From Marinobacter sp. SS21 (GTDB lineage: Bacteria > Pseudomonadota > Gammaproteobacteria > Pseudomonadales > Oleiphilaceae): a DNA stretch of 64,000 bases. The DNA is taken from assembly GCF_028369065.1 (NCBI RefSeq), contig NZ_JAQNDA010000009.1, positions 1-64,000 on the forward strand. The letters run 5' to 3'. The notes beneath the pieces are model-generated. The model was not told where the DNA came from, made no database searches, and saw only the letters and a list, made by a program, of their open reading frames with translations. Shown piece after piece: positions 1 through 8,961 of this stretch (position 1 is its first letter; each line of letters starts with the position of its first letter). The position numbers and the translations under genes were made by a program.

Positions 1-2
1 GA

Positions 3-122
3 TTTACCTGCTGGGGACTGAGCTCCGCCAGTAGCGAGTACAGCCTTGCGGTGCTCAGCTACAACCTGATGCGGGCGATCAACATTCTGGGTGTGAAAGG
101 TATGCTGGCCAGGCTCGCCTGA
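3..122 (+). CDS. C-terminal end of a transposase (partial at window edge)
   Basis: An open frame enters from the left edge and stops at 120-122, giving the last 39 residues. The tail contains YNLMRAINILGVKGMLARLA. An 'L.YNL.R.INILG' ending is typical of the C-termini of IS1182-like and related DDE transposases; that match is from memory of the family. The start, the catalytic residues and the left end of the element lie outside the window, so neither intactness nor the IS name can be judged. I could not identify a terminal inverted repeat downstream. The following hairpin at 172-204 probably terminates this gene. Confidence 0.5.
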   Translation, partial: FTCWGLSSASSEYSLAVLSYNLMRAINILGVKGMLARLA

Positions 123-171
123 CAGCGATTTTTGCCGGATCTGAGCCCATTCAGGTCGGACGCCTGGAACG

Positions 172-204
172 AAAAATGCCCCGGAGAGAGTCCGGGGCAT
201 TTTT
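172..204. terminator. Bidirectional rho-independent terminator
   Basis: A perfect stem AAAAATGCCCCGGA / TCCGGGGCATTTTT with a 5-base loop. The A tract on one side and T tract on the other let it serve both the rightward transposase remnant and the leftward PilZ gene. Confidence 0.85.
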
Positions 205-269
205 GCTTGGCCGCCTGAAGGCTGTATAACTCGTTTTTACACAGCCTCCTATGGGCCGCTTTTTCCGTT

Positions 270-572
270 TTAGCGTTTCACCTGTACGATGGACAGACCC
301 AGCAGATAACCGTCGGCGCTGGGCGTGCAACGCACCACCTTGCTGATGGTTTCCAGGGGCGGGAACCGGTCGCTGGTGGTCGGCAACAGGGTGTGCACTT
401 CGGCCCCTTCTTCAAGGGCTTCGCTCACCAGAAGCTGCATTCCCGTGCCGCTTAGATCCCGGCAAATGGCGGTAAATGATCGGCCAAGGCTATCCGTAAT
501 CTGGATGCCGGAATCCAGCTGCATCCGGTAGTAATCCCGTTTTTCCGAGTAGTCCTTCATGCTCATCGACAT
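270..572 (-). CDS. Small PilZ-domain protein (c-di-GMP binding)
   Basis: A 100-residue protein that is essentially a single PilZ domain. The RxxxR signature is present near the N-terminus (KRDYYRM, about residues 11-17), followed by the second c-di-GMP contact motif DLSGTGMQL (about 39-47, form D/NxSxxG). PilZ domains bind cyclic di-GMP and act as effectors of surface attachment, motility or exopolysaccharide control; here both binding motifs look intact. It is a stand-alone, probably cytoplasmic adaptor with no signal peptide. Transcription is probably monocistronic, since terminators lie on both sides. The start has three closely spaced ATG codons; the first follows a GAGGG-like ribosome-binding site. 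Its target is unknown. The same window holds a GGDEF/EAL enzyme that could supply the ligand, but no link is shown. Confidence 0.85.
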   Translation of the reverse strand: MSMSMKDYSEKRDYYRMQLDSGIQITDSLGRSFTAICRDLSGTGMQLLVSEALEEGAEVHTLLPTTSDRFPPLETISKVVRCTPSADGYLLGLSIVQVKR

Positions 573-647
573 CCCAGCACCCTCGTATGTGTTGTCTCTT
601 ATATATAAGATGCATTTTGGCTGCGGTCAAAGAACGGGATGATATAA

Positions 648-686
648 AAAAAGCGAAAACCCCCTATTTAGTGGGATTTCGCTTTT
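648..686 (-). terminator. Terminator downstream of the SH3-domain gene
   Basis: An inverted repeat AAAAGCGAAA...CCC / GGG...TTTCGCTTTT with A/T tracts on both flanks. It lies just past the stop codon of the leftward SH3/coiled-coil gene. Confidence 0.75.
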
Positions 687-747
687 GGGGGTGGCATATA
701 TTGTGGGTTGCACCGCATTCAGCGGATTAGCGTCCCCGCTGGCTCAA

Positions 748-1419
748 TCAGGCCCAGTTATCGGCCTTCTTGGACGGCTTCAGCATCGGAATGATCAAGG
801 CCAACAGGATGCCCAGCAGGACCAGGCCGGCTCCGAGCAGCATGAAGTCCGATTCGCTCTTGGTTTCCAAGCGTTCCTTTTCTGCCGTTAATACTTCCAC
901 ATCGTTGCGTAGGCGCTGGTTCTCTTCCTGTAGCTCCGAGTTGCGCTGATTGATGTTCAGTGCGTTGGCGGAAATGGATTTGAGGTTGGCCAGCTCTTCG
1001 CTGAGGGACTGGGCGCGGGTCTCAAGCGTACTCTCCGAGGTTGCCAGCTGGTTACGCTCGTCCTTCAGTTGCTGGAGCTCACCCCGCAGGGCGTCCAGTT
1101 GAGTCCGAGCCTGCTGCAGTTCTCGGTTGGCCCGAACCAGCCGGTCCCGGGCGATGGGGGTGTCGGTCAGATAGCGGGTAATGACCCAGCCCTCGGTGCC
1201 GTCCTGAGTACGGACACGGCTGTATCCGGACTCGCTGGTTTCAATCAGTTCGACCGGGGTGCCGCTGGTCAGCCCGCTACGAAGGATCCGAAACTGATTG
1301 CCTTCGCCACTTCGGACGTTGATTTGAAGGGTGTCATCGATATACATGGTCTTTGCCTGGGCATGGGCGCCCACGGCCAAGCAAAAAAGTGTGCAGACGA
1401 TCAGGCGAATTGCAGTCAC
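748..1419 (-). CDS. TIGR04211-family SH3 / coiled-coil membrane protein (YgiM-like)
   Basis: A 223-residue protein with four parts in order: a signal peptide (about residues 1-22, ending AHAQA), a bacterial SH3 domain (about 25-88, containing the typical NVRSGEG and GWV segments), a long coiled coil rich in L, Q and E (about 95-190), and one C-terminal transmembrane helix (about 194-212) followed by a short basic tail. This is the architecture of the TIGR04211/YgiM family. The protein is probably anchored in the inner membrane with the SH3 domain in the periplasm. SH3b domains often contact peptidoglycan or proteins, but the role of this family is not established. The start is GTG, preceded by an AGGGAAAG ribosome-binding site. 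It is transcribed alone and ends at its own terminator. Confidence 0.85.
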   Translation of the reverse strand: MTAIRLIVCTLFCLAVGAHAQAKTMYIDDTLQINVRSGEGNQFRILRSGLTSGTPVELIETSESGYSRVRTQDGTEGWVITRYLTDTPIARDRLVRANRELQQARTQLDALRGELQQLKDERNQLATSESTLETRAQSLSEELANLKSISANALNINQRNSELQEENQRLRNDVEVLTAEKERLETKSESDFMLLGAGLVLLGILLALIIPMLKPSKKADNWA

Positions 1420-1522
1420 GTGTGTCTTTCCCTGAGTTTCAATTTAGAACGCTAATTTTGTCACAGCCGTACCTTCAATCAAGGTAAGCGGTATTACAAA
1501 AAACTCATCCAAGGATTCGGGG

Positions 1523-1822
1523 CTAAGGCAGCACCGGCTTGAACGGCTTGACCGTTACTGCCTGGTAGACACCGGCCTCAACGTAGGGGTCCGCGTCGGC
1601 CCAATGACAGGCCTCCTCCAACGACGGGAACTCAGCGATCACCAGGCTGCCGGTAAAGCCTGCATCGCCCGGGTCCGGGGTGTCGAGTGCCGGGTGGGGG
1701 CCGGCGACCAGCAACCGGCCTTCGTCTCTAAGCGCTTCCAGGCGAGCCAGGTGGGCGGGGCGGGCGTTTTTACGCAACGGCAGGCTGTTGTCCACATCTT
1801 CACTGATGATGGCGTAATACAT
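1523..1822 (-). CDS. YciI family protein
   Basis: A 99-residue protein beginning [10 protein letters not shown]. It has the YciI-like ferredoxin fold pattern: an N-terminal beta strand, [26 protein letters not shown], then a WADADPY segment near residues 74-80. YciI proteins are small, dimeric and related to muconolactone isomerase folds; a conserved His-Asp pair suggests enzymatic activity, but no general reaction is known. An in-frame upstream extension exists, but the start at 1822 has a good AGGGAG ribosome-binding site and gives the normal family length. It is divergent from the PHP-domain gene, with about 100 bp between starts. In E. coli yciI lies in the same chromosomal neighbourhood as yciV/trp genes, which agrees with this pairing. 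Confidence 0.85.
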   Translation of the reverse strand: MYYAIISEDVDNSLPLRKNARPAHLARLEALRDEGRLLVAGPHPALDTPDPGDAGFTGSLVIAEFPSLEEACHWADADPYVEAGVYQAVTVKPFKPVLP

Positions 1823-1919
1823 GGAATTCTCCCTGACATGAATTTCATCGCCGGACGCATACAGTGCTCCGTGCGGCTGGTACACTGTAGCTCCGAACCC
1901 TTTGTCTAATTGAGTAGCC

Positions 1920-2795
1920 GTGACTATACCCCAAGGCTCGACCTTCTGCATTGATCTCCACTGCCACAGCACCGCCTCGGACGGCACCCTCAGTCCGCAG
2001 GCACTGGTTCAACGCGCCAGCGAGCAGGGCGTTAGTCATCTGGCGCTGACCGACCACGACACCATCGAAGGGCTGGCGGAGGCACGTGAACATGCCGGCG
2101 CTCTGGGGCTGTCCATCATCAACGGGGTGGAGTTGTCCTGCGTCTGGCATCGCCAGACCATTCATGTGGTGGGATTGGATTTTGACCACCGGGACCCAGA
2201 GTTTCTGGCGGTCCTGGCGAGTCAGCACGAAAATCGCTGGCGGCGTGCCCGGAAAATTGCCGAACGACTTTCCCGAAAGGACCCGGAACCGCTACTCACC
2301 CTGGCGACAGAGAAAGCCGGGGGCGATGTGCCTGGGCGTCCGCACTTCGCCCGGGCGCTGATCGAGCAGGGCGTGGTCAGTGATATGAACCAGGCGTTCA
2401 ACCGTCACCTCGGCGCCGGCAAGCCCGGGGATGTTAAGGCATTCTGGCCGGAGTTGGCGGAGGTGGTACGCTGGGTTGCCGCGGCTGGAGGTATCGCCGT
2501 GGTCGCGCATCCCCGCAAGTACAAGCTGACGGCAACGAAGCTGAGAAACCTGGTAGCGGATTTCAAGCGTGCGGGTGGCCGTGCCATTGAGGTGTCCACC
2601 TCGGGACAGCAGTCCGGTGATCTCGGTTTTCTGGCAGAGTTATGTCGGCGGGAGGAGCTTTGGGCCTCTCAGGGCAGCGATTTCCATTTCCCGGGGGCGC
2701 CCTGGTGTGAGCTGGGACGAATGGAAAAGCTGCCAGCAGGTCTGGAGCCTGTCTGGCAGCATTTTCGTCAGCCGTTGGAGGTAGCCTCAGCTTAA
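1920..2795 (+). CDS. rnm: PHP-domain 5'-3' exoribonuclease (RNase AM)
   Basis: A 291-residue PHP-family phosphoesterase. The metal-binding motifs are present in order: [12 protein letters not shown] (about residues 12-23), LTDHDTIEG (about 43-51), an NGVELS segment, VVAHPRK (about 194-200) and GSDFHFPG near the C-terminus. This is the YciV/TrpH group. The E. coli member (RNase AM) removes 5' nucleotides during maturation of 23S, 16S and 5S rRNA and also hydrolyses 3',5'-nucleotide bisphosphates. The likely start is GTG at 1920. The 3' end overlaps the convergent YecA-like gene by 4 bp, so the two transcripts run into each other without a terminator. Confidence 0.88.
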   Translation: MTIPQGSTFCIDLHCHSTASDGTLSPQALVQRASEQGVSHLALTDHDTIEGLAEAREHAGALGLSIINGVELSCVWHRQTIHVVGLDFDHRDPEFLAVLASQHENRWRRARKIAERLSRKDPEPLLTLATEKAGGDVPGRPHFARALIEQGVVSDMNQAFNRHLGAGKPGDVKAFWPELAEVVRWVAAAGGIAVVAHPRKYKLTATKLRNLVADFKRAGGRAIEVSTSGQQSGDLGFLAELCRREELWASQGSDFHFPGAPWCELGRMEKLPAGLEPVWQHFRQPLEVASA

Positions 2796-3331
2796 GCCGG
2801 GGCGTGGAACAACAGGTAGAGGTCGGTCAGTGAGTCCGGGATGGCATCGGCCATCTGCTTGCTCAACTTTTCGCTCTCGCGCACCTTTTGGAAGTCCTCG
2901 TCATCGAACAATCCTGACAGGGTCATCATCGGCACCAACAAATTGGCGGTGTCCTCTTCGTGAATCTCCAGCCATTGCTCTTCGTTTTCCAGGAAGGTGT
3001 CGACAAAACCCGCGCACCAGTTCTCCAGGGCATTCATCGGATCGCCGTCTTCCGGTTCCGGCAGTTCCAGAGGCAGCCCCATATCCAGTGCTGAGCGCAT
3101 GCTGTCAGCCAGCTTTTCGACGGCCTGGCTGAACACTTCCGGCACGCCAGCCGGGGGCGGTTGATCCACCCCCGTGGCGAGCCGGAAGACGTCGGCAACC
3201 TGAAGGGCTGCCGGGCCCACCACGCTGGCACAGATCACGCCATGCAGGCCGAAGAAGTCCAGTGCGTCGTCCCCCCAGGGTTCGGCAAACAGGATGTCTT
3301 CCACGGCTTCAATCTCTGCATTGCTGAGCAT
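2792..3331 (-). CDS. YecA/UPF0149 family protein
   Basis: A 179-residue acidic protein of the YecA/YgfB (UPF0149) family, recognised from the ENWCAGFVDTFLEN segment (about residues 106-119) and the all-helical layout with an acidic C-terminal half. Some family members carry a C-terminal SEC-C zinc motif; this one does not. The molecular function is unknown. It starts 3 bp after the rne stop codon, so it is probably the second gene of an rne operon and would be co-regulated with RNase E. Confidence 0.75.
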   Translation of the reverse strand: MLSNAEIEAVEDILFAEPWGDDALDFFGLHGVICASVVGPAALQVADVFRLATGVDQPPPAGVPEVFSQAVEKLADSMRSALDMGLPLELPEPEDGDPMNALENWCAGFVDTFLENEEQWLEIHEEDTANLLVPMMTLSGLFDDEDFQKVRESEKLSKQMADAIPDSLTDLYLLFHAPA

Positions 3332-3334
3332 GAA

Positions 3335-6300
3335 TCAGTTCCCCTCGGCTTTTTTGGCCGCTTCCGCTGCCTGCTGGCGCTTGCGTACTTCCCGTGGGTC
3401 ATTGTAGGCCCGACCCGGTGTGACCGGCGGTTCCGCCGGCTTGGATTCGGCCGGAGCCGGCTTGGGCTCGGCCTGGACGCTCTCCGTTGCTGGCTTGGCG
3501 GCAACCTCTGGCTTGACCTGAGCCGGTTCTGTTGCCGGTTGCTTGGGTTCGGGCTTGTCCTCGGCGTCCGGCTTCTTGGCGGCCGGCGCCTTGGCTTCGG
3601 CCGTCTTTGCTGCCGGCTTGGCTGGCTTCGGTTTCGGCTCGCCTTTGCTCTTGGCGTTGTCAGCGGCTTTCGCCGGCTCGTCATCGCTCTTGGCGCTGTC
3701 AGCGGGCTTCGCCGGCGCTTTTGGCGCCTGATCGGCGGCCTTGGCCTTCGGTGTTGTATCCGCCTCGACGGGCTTGACCTCCGGGGTTGCCGTGGTTGAG
3801 CTCGGTTGCGCGGATTTGGCGCCCTTGCTGTCGTCGCTGGCGGTATCTGCCTTGCGCGCGGGTTGCGCTGGCGATGTCTCCGCGGCCATCGGCTTGGCCT
3901 CTTTGGCCTCAGGCTTGGAGTCCTTGGTCTCAGGCTTGGACGACTGAGGTTTGGCCTCGACTTTTTCGGTGGTCGGGGCTTCGGTCGCCGCTGGCGCCTT
4001 GGCGGCGGACTTTCTCTCCGTCGGAGCGGACTCCGGCTTGCCTTTGGTGGCTTCGCCGTTGGTGTCCTTCACAGGCGCTGCCTGCTTTTCGGGTTTGCTG
4101 CCTGCGCCAGCCTGTTTGTCGGCTTTGGCCTGCTCTGGGGCTTCACTCCTTGGGGCTTCGGCTTTGGCCGCGTCAGGTTTGGACGCCTTGGGCGCTGCAC
4201 TATCGGCCTTGGCGGTGCTTTCCTGGGCCTTTTCCGGTTGGGTGTCCTTTTGGTGCTTCTCTAGCCGCTCCGCTTTGCGTTCCGCTGGCGCGCTGCCTGG
4301 CTTGTCTGCCGGTGAGCCGTCACGGTTGCGCTGGCGGCGAGGCTTGCGGGGCTTGTCGGCTGCGCTGTCTGGCCCTTGCGCCTCCTGCTTGTCCCGGTTT
4401 CCGCCTTGGGCTTTGCGTTCCTGGCCACGGCCACCGGAGGTCTTGCGTTGCTCGTCGCTGTCGCGGCGGGCTTCGGCGGGTTGCTGACCTTGGCCTTGAC
4501 CTTGACCCTTGCCACGACCGCGTCCACGACCACCGTCCTGCTGACGGCCATCTCTGCCGCCACCCTTGGCTCCACGACCGCGACCTTGGCTCTCTTCACC
4601 ACGGCCCTGGGCCTGACCTTGCGGCTTGCGGCGCTCTTGACCGCTGCGTTTGTCCTGACTGTCATCGACCTTGGCGACCCGGGACTTGCGACGGTCCTGG
4701 CGGTCTTGGTTGCGGCGATCACCCGGACGGGCCGGCTGGCGCTTGCTGGTGGTGGTTTCCTGGGGCGATTCGCCACGGAAGAACTCGGCGATCTTCCGGC
4801 CTAGTCGGCGGAACAGACCTTCATCCTGGCTTGCTTCGGCGACGGCTTCCGCTTGCTGGCTGGCGGGAGCGGGGGCCGGGGCCGTCGGACGGACGGCCTT
4901 CACCGCGGCTTCCTGACGCGCCGGTTGTTCGCGGGCTGCAATCACTTCGGTGATTTCGTCTTCGCGCTCGGAGTACTCCATTGCGACCTGGTAGCTGGAG
5001 ACTCGTTCCGGACCCGTTTCATCGTCGCGAACGCGAATGATTTCGAAGTTCGGAGTCTCATGGTGAGGGGAGGGAACAACGACAATGCTGACGCTCTGGC
5101 GGGCTTCGATATCGGCCAGCTGCTTGCGCTTTTCGTTCAGCAGGAACGTTGCCACCACCACCGGGACAATGGCTCGGACTTCGCCGGTTTTTTCCTTGGA
5201 AGATTCTTCGTAGATCAGGCGCATGATGCTCAGCGCCAGGGATTCAATGCCCCGGATGGTGCCTTGGCCGTTACAGCGGGGGCAAACTTCGCTGCGAGTC
5301 TCGCCCAGGGAGGGGCGCAGCCTTTGCCGCGACATTTCCAGCAGGCCGAAGCGGGAGATCTTGCCCACCTGAACCCGAGCACGGTCCAGTTCGAGGGCTT
5401 CGCGGACCTTGTTTTCCACTTCCCGCTGGTGTTTGGCCGGCGTCATATCGATGAAATCGATGACAATCAGGCCGCCCATGTCCCGCAGACGAAGCTGGCG
5501 GGCGATTTCCTCGGCCGCTTCGAGGTTGGTTTGCAGCGCGGTCTCTTCAATATCCTGGCCCTTGGTGGCGCGAGAGGAGTTGATATCGATAGAGACCAGG
5601 GCCTCGGTGGGGTCGATCACGATGGAGCCACCAGAGGGGAGTTTCACCTCGCGCTGGAAAGCGGTCTCGATCTGGCCCTCGATCTGGTAGCGGCTGAACA
5701 GGGGGATTTCGTCCTGGTACAGCTTGATCTTGTTTTCGAACGTCGGCATGACCGCGCGGACGAAGTTGAGCACATCTTCATGGACGATGGCGGAGTCAAT
5801 CTGAACCTCACCAATGTCCTGGCGCAAGTAGTCCCGGATCGCCCGGATAATCACGTTGCTTTCCTGGTGGATCAGGAACGGAGCCTTACGTTCGCCAGCG
5901 GCCTGAGTAATGGCTTCCCAGAACTGCACCAGGTAATCCAGATCCCACTGCAGCTCTTCGGTACTGCGGCCGATGCCTGCGGTACGCACGATGATGCCCA
6001 TGGTCTTGGGAACCTGAACGCCAGACATCGCTTCTTTGAGTTGTGCCCGCTCTTCACCCTCGATGCGACGGGAGATGCCGCCGGCGCGGGAATTGTTGGG
6101 CATCAGTACCAGATAGCGTCCGGCGAGAGAGATGAATGTGGTCAAGGCGGCGCCCTTGTTGCCGCGCTCTTCCTTGTCAACCTGAACGATGACTTCCTGG
6201 CCTTCGGAGACCACATCTTTGATGTTGATCTTGCCTTCAATCTCGCCAGGAGATTTCTTGAAGTATTCTTTGGAGATTTCTTTCAGTGGGAGGAAGCCGT

Positions 6301-6493
6301 GGCGCTCGGCGCCAAAGTCAACAAAAGCGGCCTCCAGGCTGGGCTCAACGCGGGTGATGCGTCCCTTGTAGACGTTGGCTTTTTTCTGTTCCCGCGTACT
6401 TGATTCAATATCCAGGTCGAACAGGCGCTGGCCATCGACCAAAGCGACCCGCAACTCCTCAGGGTGAGTTGCATTGATTAGCATTCTTTTCAT
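3335..6493 (-). CDS. rne: Ribonuclease E
   Basis: A 1052-residue endonuclease that starts mRNA decay and processes rRNA and tRNA, and is the degradosome scaffold. The N-terminal half aligns with E. coli RNase E at identical numbering: S1 domain about residues 36-120, DNase I-like subdomain with catalytic Asp303 (SIDINS) and Asp346 (VIDFIDM), and the zinc-link CPRC at Cys404/Cys407. The C-terminal half (about 540-1052) is disordered and of low complexity: first an R/G/Q-rich RNA-binding stretch (about 590-690), then a long A/K/P/E-rich stretch. Near the end lies [13 protein letters not shown], resembling the NDPR-type short linear motif described for Pseudomonas RNase E as a partner-binding site. 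The long 5' leader suggests the usual RNase E autoregulation. The YecA-like gene follows after 3 bp. Confidence 0.97.
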   Translation of the reverse strand: MKRMLINATHPEELRVALVDGQRLFDLDIESSTREQKKANVYKGRITRVEPSLEAAFVDFGAERHGFLPLKEISKEYFKKSPGEIEGKINIKDVVSEGQEVIVQVDKEERGNKGAALTTFISLAGRYLVLMPNNSRAGGISRRIEGEERAQLKEAMSGVQVPKTMGIIVRTAGIGRSTEELQWDLDYLVQFWEAITQAAGERKAPFLIHQESNVIIRAIRDYLRQDIGEVQIDSAIVHEDVLNFVRAVMPTFENKIKLYQDEIPLFSRYQIEGQIETAFQREVKLPSGGSIVIDPTEALVSIDINSSRATKGQDIEETALQTNLEAAEEIARQLRLRDMGGLIVIDFIDMTPAKHQREVENKVREALELDRARVQVGKISRFGLLEMSRQRLRPSLGETRSEVCPRCNGQGTIRGIESLALSIMRLIYEESSKEKTGEVRAIVPVVVATFLLNEKRKQLADIEARQSVSIVVVPSPHHETPNFEIIRVRDDETGPERVSSYQVAMEYSEREDEITEVIAAREQPARQEAAVKAVRPTAPAPAPASQQAEAVAEASQDEGLFRRLGRKIAEFFRGESPQETTTSKRQPARPGDRRNQDRQDRRKSRVAKVDDSQDKRSGQERRKPQGQAQGRGEESQGRGRGAKGGGRDGRQQDGGRGRGRGKGQGQGQGQQPAEARRDSDEQRKTSGGRGQERKAQGGNRDKQEAQGPDSAADKPRKPRRQRNRDGSPADKPGSAPAERKAERLEKHQKDTQPEKAQESTAKADSAAPKASKPDAAKAEAPRSEAPEQAKADKQAGAGSKPEKQAAPVKDTNGEATKGKPESAPTERKSAAKAPAATEAPTTEKVEAKPQSSKPETKDSKPEAKEAKPMAAETSPAQPARKADTASDDSKGAKSAQPSSTTATPEVKPVEADTTPKAKAADQAPKAPAKPADSAKSDDEPAKAADNAKSKGEPKPKPAKPAAKTAEAKAPAAKKPDAEDKPEPKQPATEPAQVKPEVAAKPATESVQAEPKPAPAESKPAEPPVTPGRAYNDPREVRKRQQAAEAAKKAEGN

Positions 6494-7132
6494 GGAAAGA
6501 ATTGGTTCCTGTCGTTGTTGGGACAGAAAACCGGGAGGGTGGCATCTGCGAAGCAGAACGGGCGTGCCGCCAATAACCTCTACGGGCGGTCAGACAAATC
6601 AGATGGTTACGGAGTCAATCTCCGTTCGACTGAAATAACAGCAGACCATCCTTAAGCCAAAAAGCTGGGGGTGGTTCTGTCGTGTTCGTGTCTGTTCACG
6701 CATGTTGTTCGTATTCATTTTTCACGCGGGCGCCTGGGTCTCATGTCATACTGGTTTGCTGGACGGCCCGGTCCTGCGTGTTGATAATTCTTCGCGATGT
6801 TTCCCGTCGGTTTTCCGCACGGTTATCAGCATTCTTCCGGGGTGATGATGCCTTCGGTTAACCGAAGACTCAGGGCACTCTGCGGAAGCATTTCGCGCAC
6901 TGCAGCCAGTCAAGATCGGTGTGCAGGCGCTGAAACTTTCTTGTCGGCGTTCAAACTGCCTATTCGTATCGGTATACTTCTGCCGCTCCGGCGATGGGCA
7001 ATGTGGCCGTGCCGTAGACAAACGGTAGAGCACGCCGGAATATAACAGTAAATGTCGGACCCATCAATCCCGTACAACCGGGGGGACCGTCACCGCTCCA
7101 ATCATACAGCGTTAATAGTCCGACAGGGTGTT
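6494..7132. promoter_or_regulatory. Divergent rne leader / rluC upstream region
   Basis: 639 bp with no convincing gene between the rne and rluC starts. In gammaproteobacteria this interval holds the long rne 5' UTR that RNase E cleaves to control its own level. On the minus strand, just upstream of rne, a hairpin at 6506-6528 (CTGTC / GACAG) overlaps the AGGAA ribosome-binding sequence. Further upstream are GC-rich inverted segments and a T-rich run. The right part carries the rluC promoter at 6950-6978. The rne promoter was not located with confidence. Confidence 0.6.
6950..6978 (+). promoter_or_regulatory. Sigma-70-like promoter for rluC
   Basis: -35 TTCAAA (6950-6955), a 17-bp spacer and -10 TATACT (6973-6978). 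The -10 matches at five of six positions and the -35 at four of six. Confidence 0.5.
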
Positions 7133-8212
7133 ATGTCCCGAGGTTCCAGCAAAAAACCGAGTACCGGCTCACATCCGGCCCGTCGTCCCCAGGTTTCGAC
7201 AGTGAGCGCCGAGGGCGAACGTTCTGCCGTTCGTTGGGTGACTGTGGGCGAAGACAATCACGGTCAGCGGGTGGACAACTTTCTCCTTGCCCAGCTCAGG
7301 GGGGTTCCCAAGAGTGTTGTCTACCGTATTGTTCGCAAGGGCGAAGTCAGGGTTAATAAAGGGCGGGTCAAGCCGGATACCCGGCTCAAGTCCGGCGATC
7401 AGGTGCGGATACCGCCCGTAACCCAAAAGAAAAAGGAGGTGGCGGTTCTGCCGGGTGCGCGGGTTCAGGAGGTGATGGAGAGCGCCATCGTCTTCGAGAA
7501 TGACGACATGTTGGTGGTGAATAAGCCCGCCGGTATCGCAGTACACGGGGGGAGCGGTCTCGATTTTGGTCTGATCGAGGTGTTGCGGGCAGCGCGACCT
7601 CAGGGGCGTTTTCTGGAGTTGGTGCATCGACTCGACCGGGACACGTCAGGCTTGATCATGGTCGCCAAGAAGCGTTCAGCCTTGCGTTTCCTGCAGGATG
7701 AGCTGCGCCATAAGCGGATTCGCAAGCATTACCATGCCCTGGTGGCGGGCGTTTGGCCGGCCGCAGTGGATCGGGTGGCCGCGCCGTTGCTCCGTTACGA
7801 GCTGAGCAACGGCGAGCGCCGGGTTAGAGTGGATGATGAAGGTAAAGAATCGCTGACCACCTACCGGGTGCTGACGGTGTATGCTGGCTACAGTCTGGTG
7901 CAGGCGTCGCCGGTGACCGGACGTACTCACCAGATTCGGGTGCACAGCGCTTACGCGGGTCACCCCATTGCCGGTGATGACAAGTATATGGATGACGCCA
8001 GTCTTAAGGCGTTCCGGGCCGAAGGCGGGCGGCGCTTGATGCTCCACGCGTTTGCCCTGGAGTTTGCATTGCCCGGTTCAGGCGATGCAATGCGTCTGGA
8101 AGCGCCCTACGACGAGCCGTTCGGTGTCATGCTGGAGAAACTGGCGCTGCGTCCTGGTATCAATGCTTCAGGCGCCAATGCCCAGGACATCAACAACAAG
8201 CGGACGAGCTGA
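7133..8212 (+). CDS. rluC: 23S rRNA pseudouridine synthase RluC
   Basis: An RluA-family pseudouridine synthase that in E. coli modifies U955, U2504 and U2580 of 23S rRNA. From the start at 7133 (MSRGSSKKPS) the protein has 359 residues: a basic N-terminal tail, an S4 RNA-binding domain (about 44-97), then the synthase domain with the active-site motif HRLDRDTSG (about 165-173, catalytic Asp in RLDRD) and the conserved GRTHQIRVH segment. An in-frame ATG at 7052 would add 27 residues without family support; 7133 is chosen because it fits family length better, although its ribosome-binding site is weak. rne-rluC divergence is conserved in relatives, and a HAD phosphatase and SppA-type gene follow on the same strand. 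Confidence 0.93.
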   Translation: MSRGSSKKPSTGSHPARRPQVSTVSAEGERSAVRWVTVGEDNHGQRVDNFLLAQLRGVPKSVVYRIVRKGEVRVNKGRVKPDTRLKSGDQVRIPPVTQKKKEVAVLPGARVQEVMESAIVFENDDMLVVNKPAGIAVHGGSGLDFGLIEVLRAARPQGRFLELVHRLDRDTSGLIMVAKKRSALRFLQDELRHKRIRKHYHALVAGVWPAAVDRVAAPLLRYELSNGERRVRVDDEGKESLTTYRVLTVYAGYSLVQASPVTGRTHQIRVHSAYAGHPIAGDDKYMDDASLKAFRAEGGRRLMLHAFALEFALPGSGDAMRLEAPYDEPFGVMLEKLALRPGINASGANAQDINNKRTS

Positions 8213-8251
8213 TCGTCCGTGGTCTTTCATCGCAGTCAGGTTGAGGTTGCT

Positions 8252-8902
8252 GTGGCACAGCACAAAGTGGTTATTTTCGATTGGGACGGCACCCTGGTGG
8301 ATTCCGTGGACCACATTGCGGAAAGTCTGCACCAGGCGGCAACGGACCTTGGATTTCCCGCGCTTGAGCGGGAAGCCTACCGGGATATTATCGGTTTGGG
8401 CATGGTTGAGGCGCTGGAGACTCTGTATCCGGGGATTACCCGGGAAGAGATGCGGGGCATCCGCGATAACTATGGGCGCTATTTTTTCGCCAAGATGACC
8501 ACGCCGCAGAATGTGTTTGAGGGCATGACCGAGGTACTGGTCGACCTGAAGGCGTCGGGCCGCGGCTGTGCGGTCGCCACCGGCAAAAGCCGGCGTGGAC
8601 TCGACAGCGCTCTGCAAAGCAGCGGGCTGGGTGTTCATTTCGATCTGACCCGCTGTGCCGATGAGACCCGCTCCAAGCCGGACCCGGCCATGTTGCTGGA
8701 GATCCTGGAGTTCTATGGTCTCGACGCCTCTGAGGCGGTGATGGTTGGCGATACCCGTTACGACCTGGAAATGGCCCAGCGCATCGGCATGCCGGCCATT
8801 GGGGTTGAGTGGGGGGTTCATAAGCGGGATGTGCTCAACGGGTACGGCCCCCATGCGGTGGTGGAGTCGGTGGCGACGCTCAGGGCTGTGCTTGGGCTTT
8901 AG
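8252..8902 (+). CDS. HAD-family phosphatase (phosphoglycolate-phosphatase-like)
   Basis: A haloacid dehalogenase hydrolase of about 216 residues. Motif I is FDWDGTLVDS (nucleophile Asp and acid/base Asp), motif II is the ATGKS segment, motif III has the Lys in SKPDP, and motif IV is MVGDTRYD. An alpha-helical cap lies between motifs I and II (subfamily IA). The substrate is unknown; small phosphorylated metabolites are typical. A GTG at 8219 is in frame, but the GTG at 8252 has a GAGG ribosome-binding site at good spacing and starts just before the conserved VVIFDWDG strand. It lies about 40-70 bp after rluC and is probably co-transcribed with it and with the following peptidase gene, the order seen in Pseudomonas. 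Confidence 0.88.
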   Translation: MAQHKVVIFDWDGTLVDSVDHIAESLHQAATDLGFPALEREAYRDIIGLGMVEALETLYPGITREEMRGIRDNYGRYFFAKMTTPQNVFEGMTEVLVDLKASGRGCAVATGKSRRGLDSALQSSGLGVHFDLTRCADETRSKPDPAMLLEILEFYGLDASEAVMVGDTRYDLEMAQRIGMPAIGVEWGVHKRDVLNGYGPHAVVESVATLRAVLGL

Positions 8903-8961
8903 TCGTGCCGGAGTTCATTGGCATTGGGGATGGGATCAACACTTAATGACAGGATGCAGCG

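Noticed and set aside
1823..1987. N-terminal extension of the YciI protein
   Set aside because: It would overlap the divergent rnm gene, and the internal ATG has a proper ribosome-binding site and gives family length.
3787..6403. Long open frames on the plus strand opposite rne (388 and 516 codons)
   Set aside because: They mirror the low-complexity and GC-rich rne coding sequence, have no family signatures and no ribosome-binding sites; rne itself is certain.
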